From: DASPPK01 sp041479575
GTDB taxonomy: Archaea; Thermoproteota; Bathyarchaeia; Bathyarchaeales; Bathycorpusculaceae
Direction of reading: 5' to 3'
DNA length: 5,661 nt
Assembly: GCA_041479575.1 (NCBI GenBank)
Contig: JBGOYH010000145.1
Span: forward strand, 1-5,661
Shown: piece after piece, positions 5,524 through 5,661 of the stretch
Layout: every line of letters begins with the position of its first letter
Position numbering within the stretch: the stretch's first letter is position 1
Notes under the pieces: model-generated
The model's input: the letters and a program-made list of their open reading frames with translations, nothing else
Database searches by the model: none
Told to the model about the DNA's origin: nothing
Made by a program: the position numbers and the translations under genes

Positions 5524-5541
5524 CTTGTAGTCACAAGTTGT
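5500..5541. terminator. 10-bp perfect inverted repeat across convergent stops
   Basis: ACAACTTGTG at 5500-5509 is matched perfectly by CACAAGTTGT at 5532-5541, with a 22-base loop. The structure contains the stop of the 53-residue ORF (5521-5523) and the stop of the minus-strand winged-helix gene (5531-5533), so it could end transcripts from both sides or protect their 3' ends. No T run follows the right arm on the plus strand or the left arm on the minus strand, which weakens a plain terminator reading. A protein-binding palindrome is the alternative. Confidence 0.35.
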
Positions 5542-5661
5542 GAGGGCGTTCTTCTAATGCAGCGAAGAATTTTCTCATGCGTTTGAAAGTCTCCAAGTAT
5601 TCAAGCCCCCATTTTGTTGCACGGTATTTCTTTGAATCTTCCACGGCTACTTCCGTGATGA
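5531..5661 (-). CDS. Winged-helix regulator, C-terminal fragment
   Basis: The minus strand is open from the window edge to a TGA at 5533-5531, giving the last 42 residues of a gene that begins beyond position 5661. The fragment contains K-K-Y-R-A-T-K-W-G-L-E-Y-L-E-T-F-K-R-M-R-K-F-F, which matches the usual ending of archaeal winged-helix proteins: the wing strand (Y-x-x-T-x-x-G), then a long C-terminal helix that forms the dimer. The DNA-binding helices lie outside the window, so its targets and exact family cannot be judged. It converges with the 53-residue ORF with a seven-base gap and shares the inverted repeat there. Confidence 0.65.
   Translation of the reverse strand, partial: ITEVAVEDSKKYRATKWGLEYLETFKRMRKFFAALEERPHNL

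Overview
The window looks archaeal, but the lineage cannot be fixed from it. The signs are an AbrB-type DNA-binding domain fused to a PhoU body, GGTG-type ribosome binding sites, TATA-like boxes about 35-50 bases before start codons, and the C-terminus of an archaeal-style winged-helix protein. A Bathyarchaeia or other Thermoproteota origin is a guess. Base composition is uneven: one 60-base line inside the bactofilin-like gene (1861-1920) is 57% G+C by hand count, and one inside the TPR-HEPN gene (3301-3360) is 37%.

Layout. Positions 1-209 hold no supported gene, only a T-rich stretch and a promoter. A PhoU-like regulator (210-1193, +) converges, with a 13-base gap, on a long bactofilin-like beta-solenoid gene (1207-2427, -) built from a strikingly regular 17-residue repeat. 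Upstream of it on the same strand lies an unrecognised 74-residue protein (2493-2717, -). These two minus-strand genes have nearly the same promoter sequence, which suggests they are expressed together.

From about 2900 the content looks accessory and defence-like. A TPR-HEPN protein (2917-3816, -) carries the RNase-type R-N-x3-H motif. It is divergent from an HNH endonuclease (3874-4600, +) whose zinc and catalytic residues are split between two frames by one extra base in a run of seven A. The 57 bases between them hold a single TATA element readable in both directions. Then come about 600 bases of broken coding-like sequence (4601-5211), a 47-residue ribbon-helix-helix protein (5212-5355, +), and a 53-residue ORF coupled to it (5362-5523, +). 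The last gene is the tail of a winged-helix protein (5531 to the window end, -). A perfect 10-bp inverted repeat spans the convergent stops.

The best candidate for something undescribed is the divergent TPR-HEPN / HNH pair (RNase-like plus DNase-like). The HNH protein ends in a beta-rich domain I cannot name, which could be a sensor. Its frameshift means the locus is either inactive in this genome, affected by a sequencing error, or read by slippage. The second notable item is the 17-residue solenoid protein with its paired promoters.
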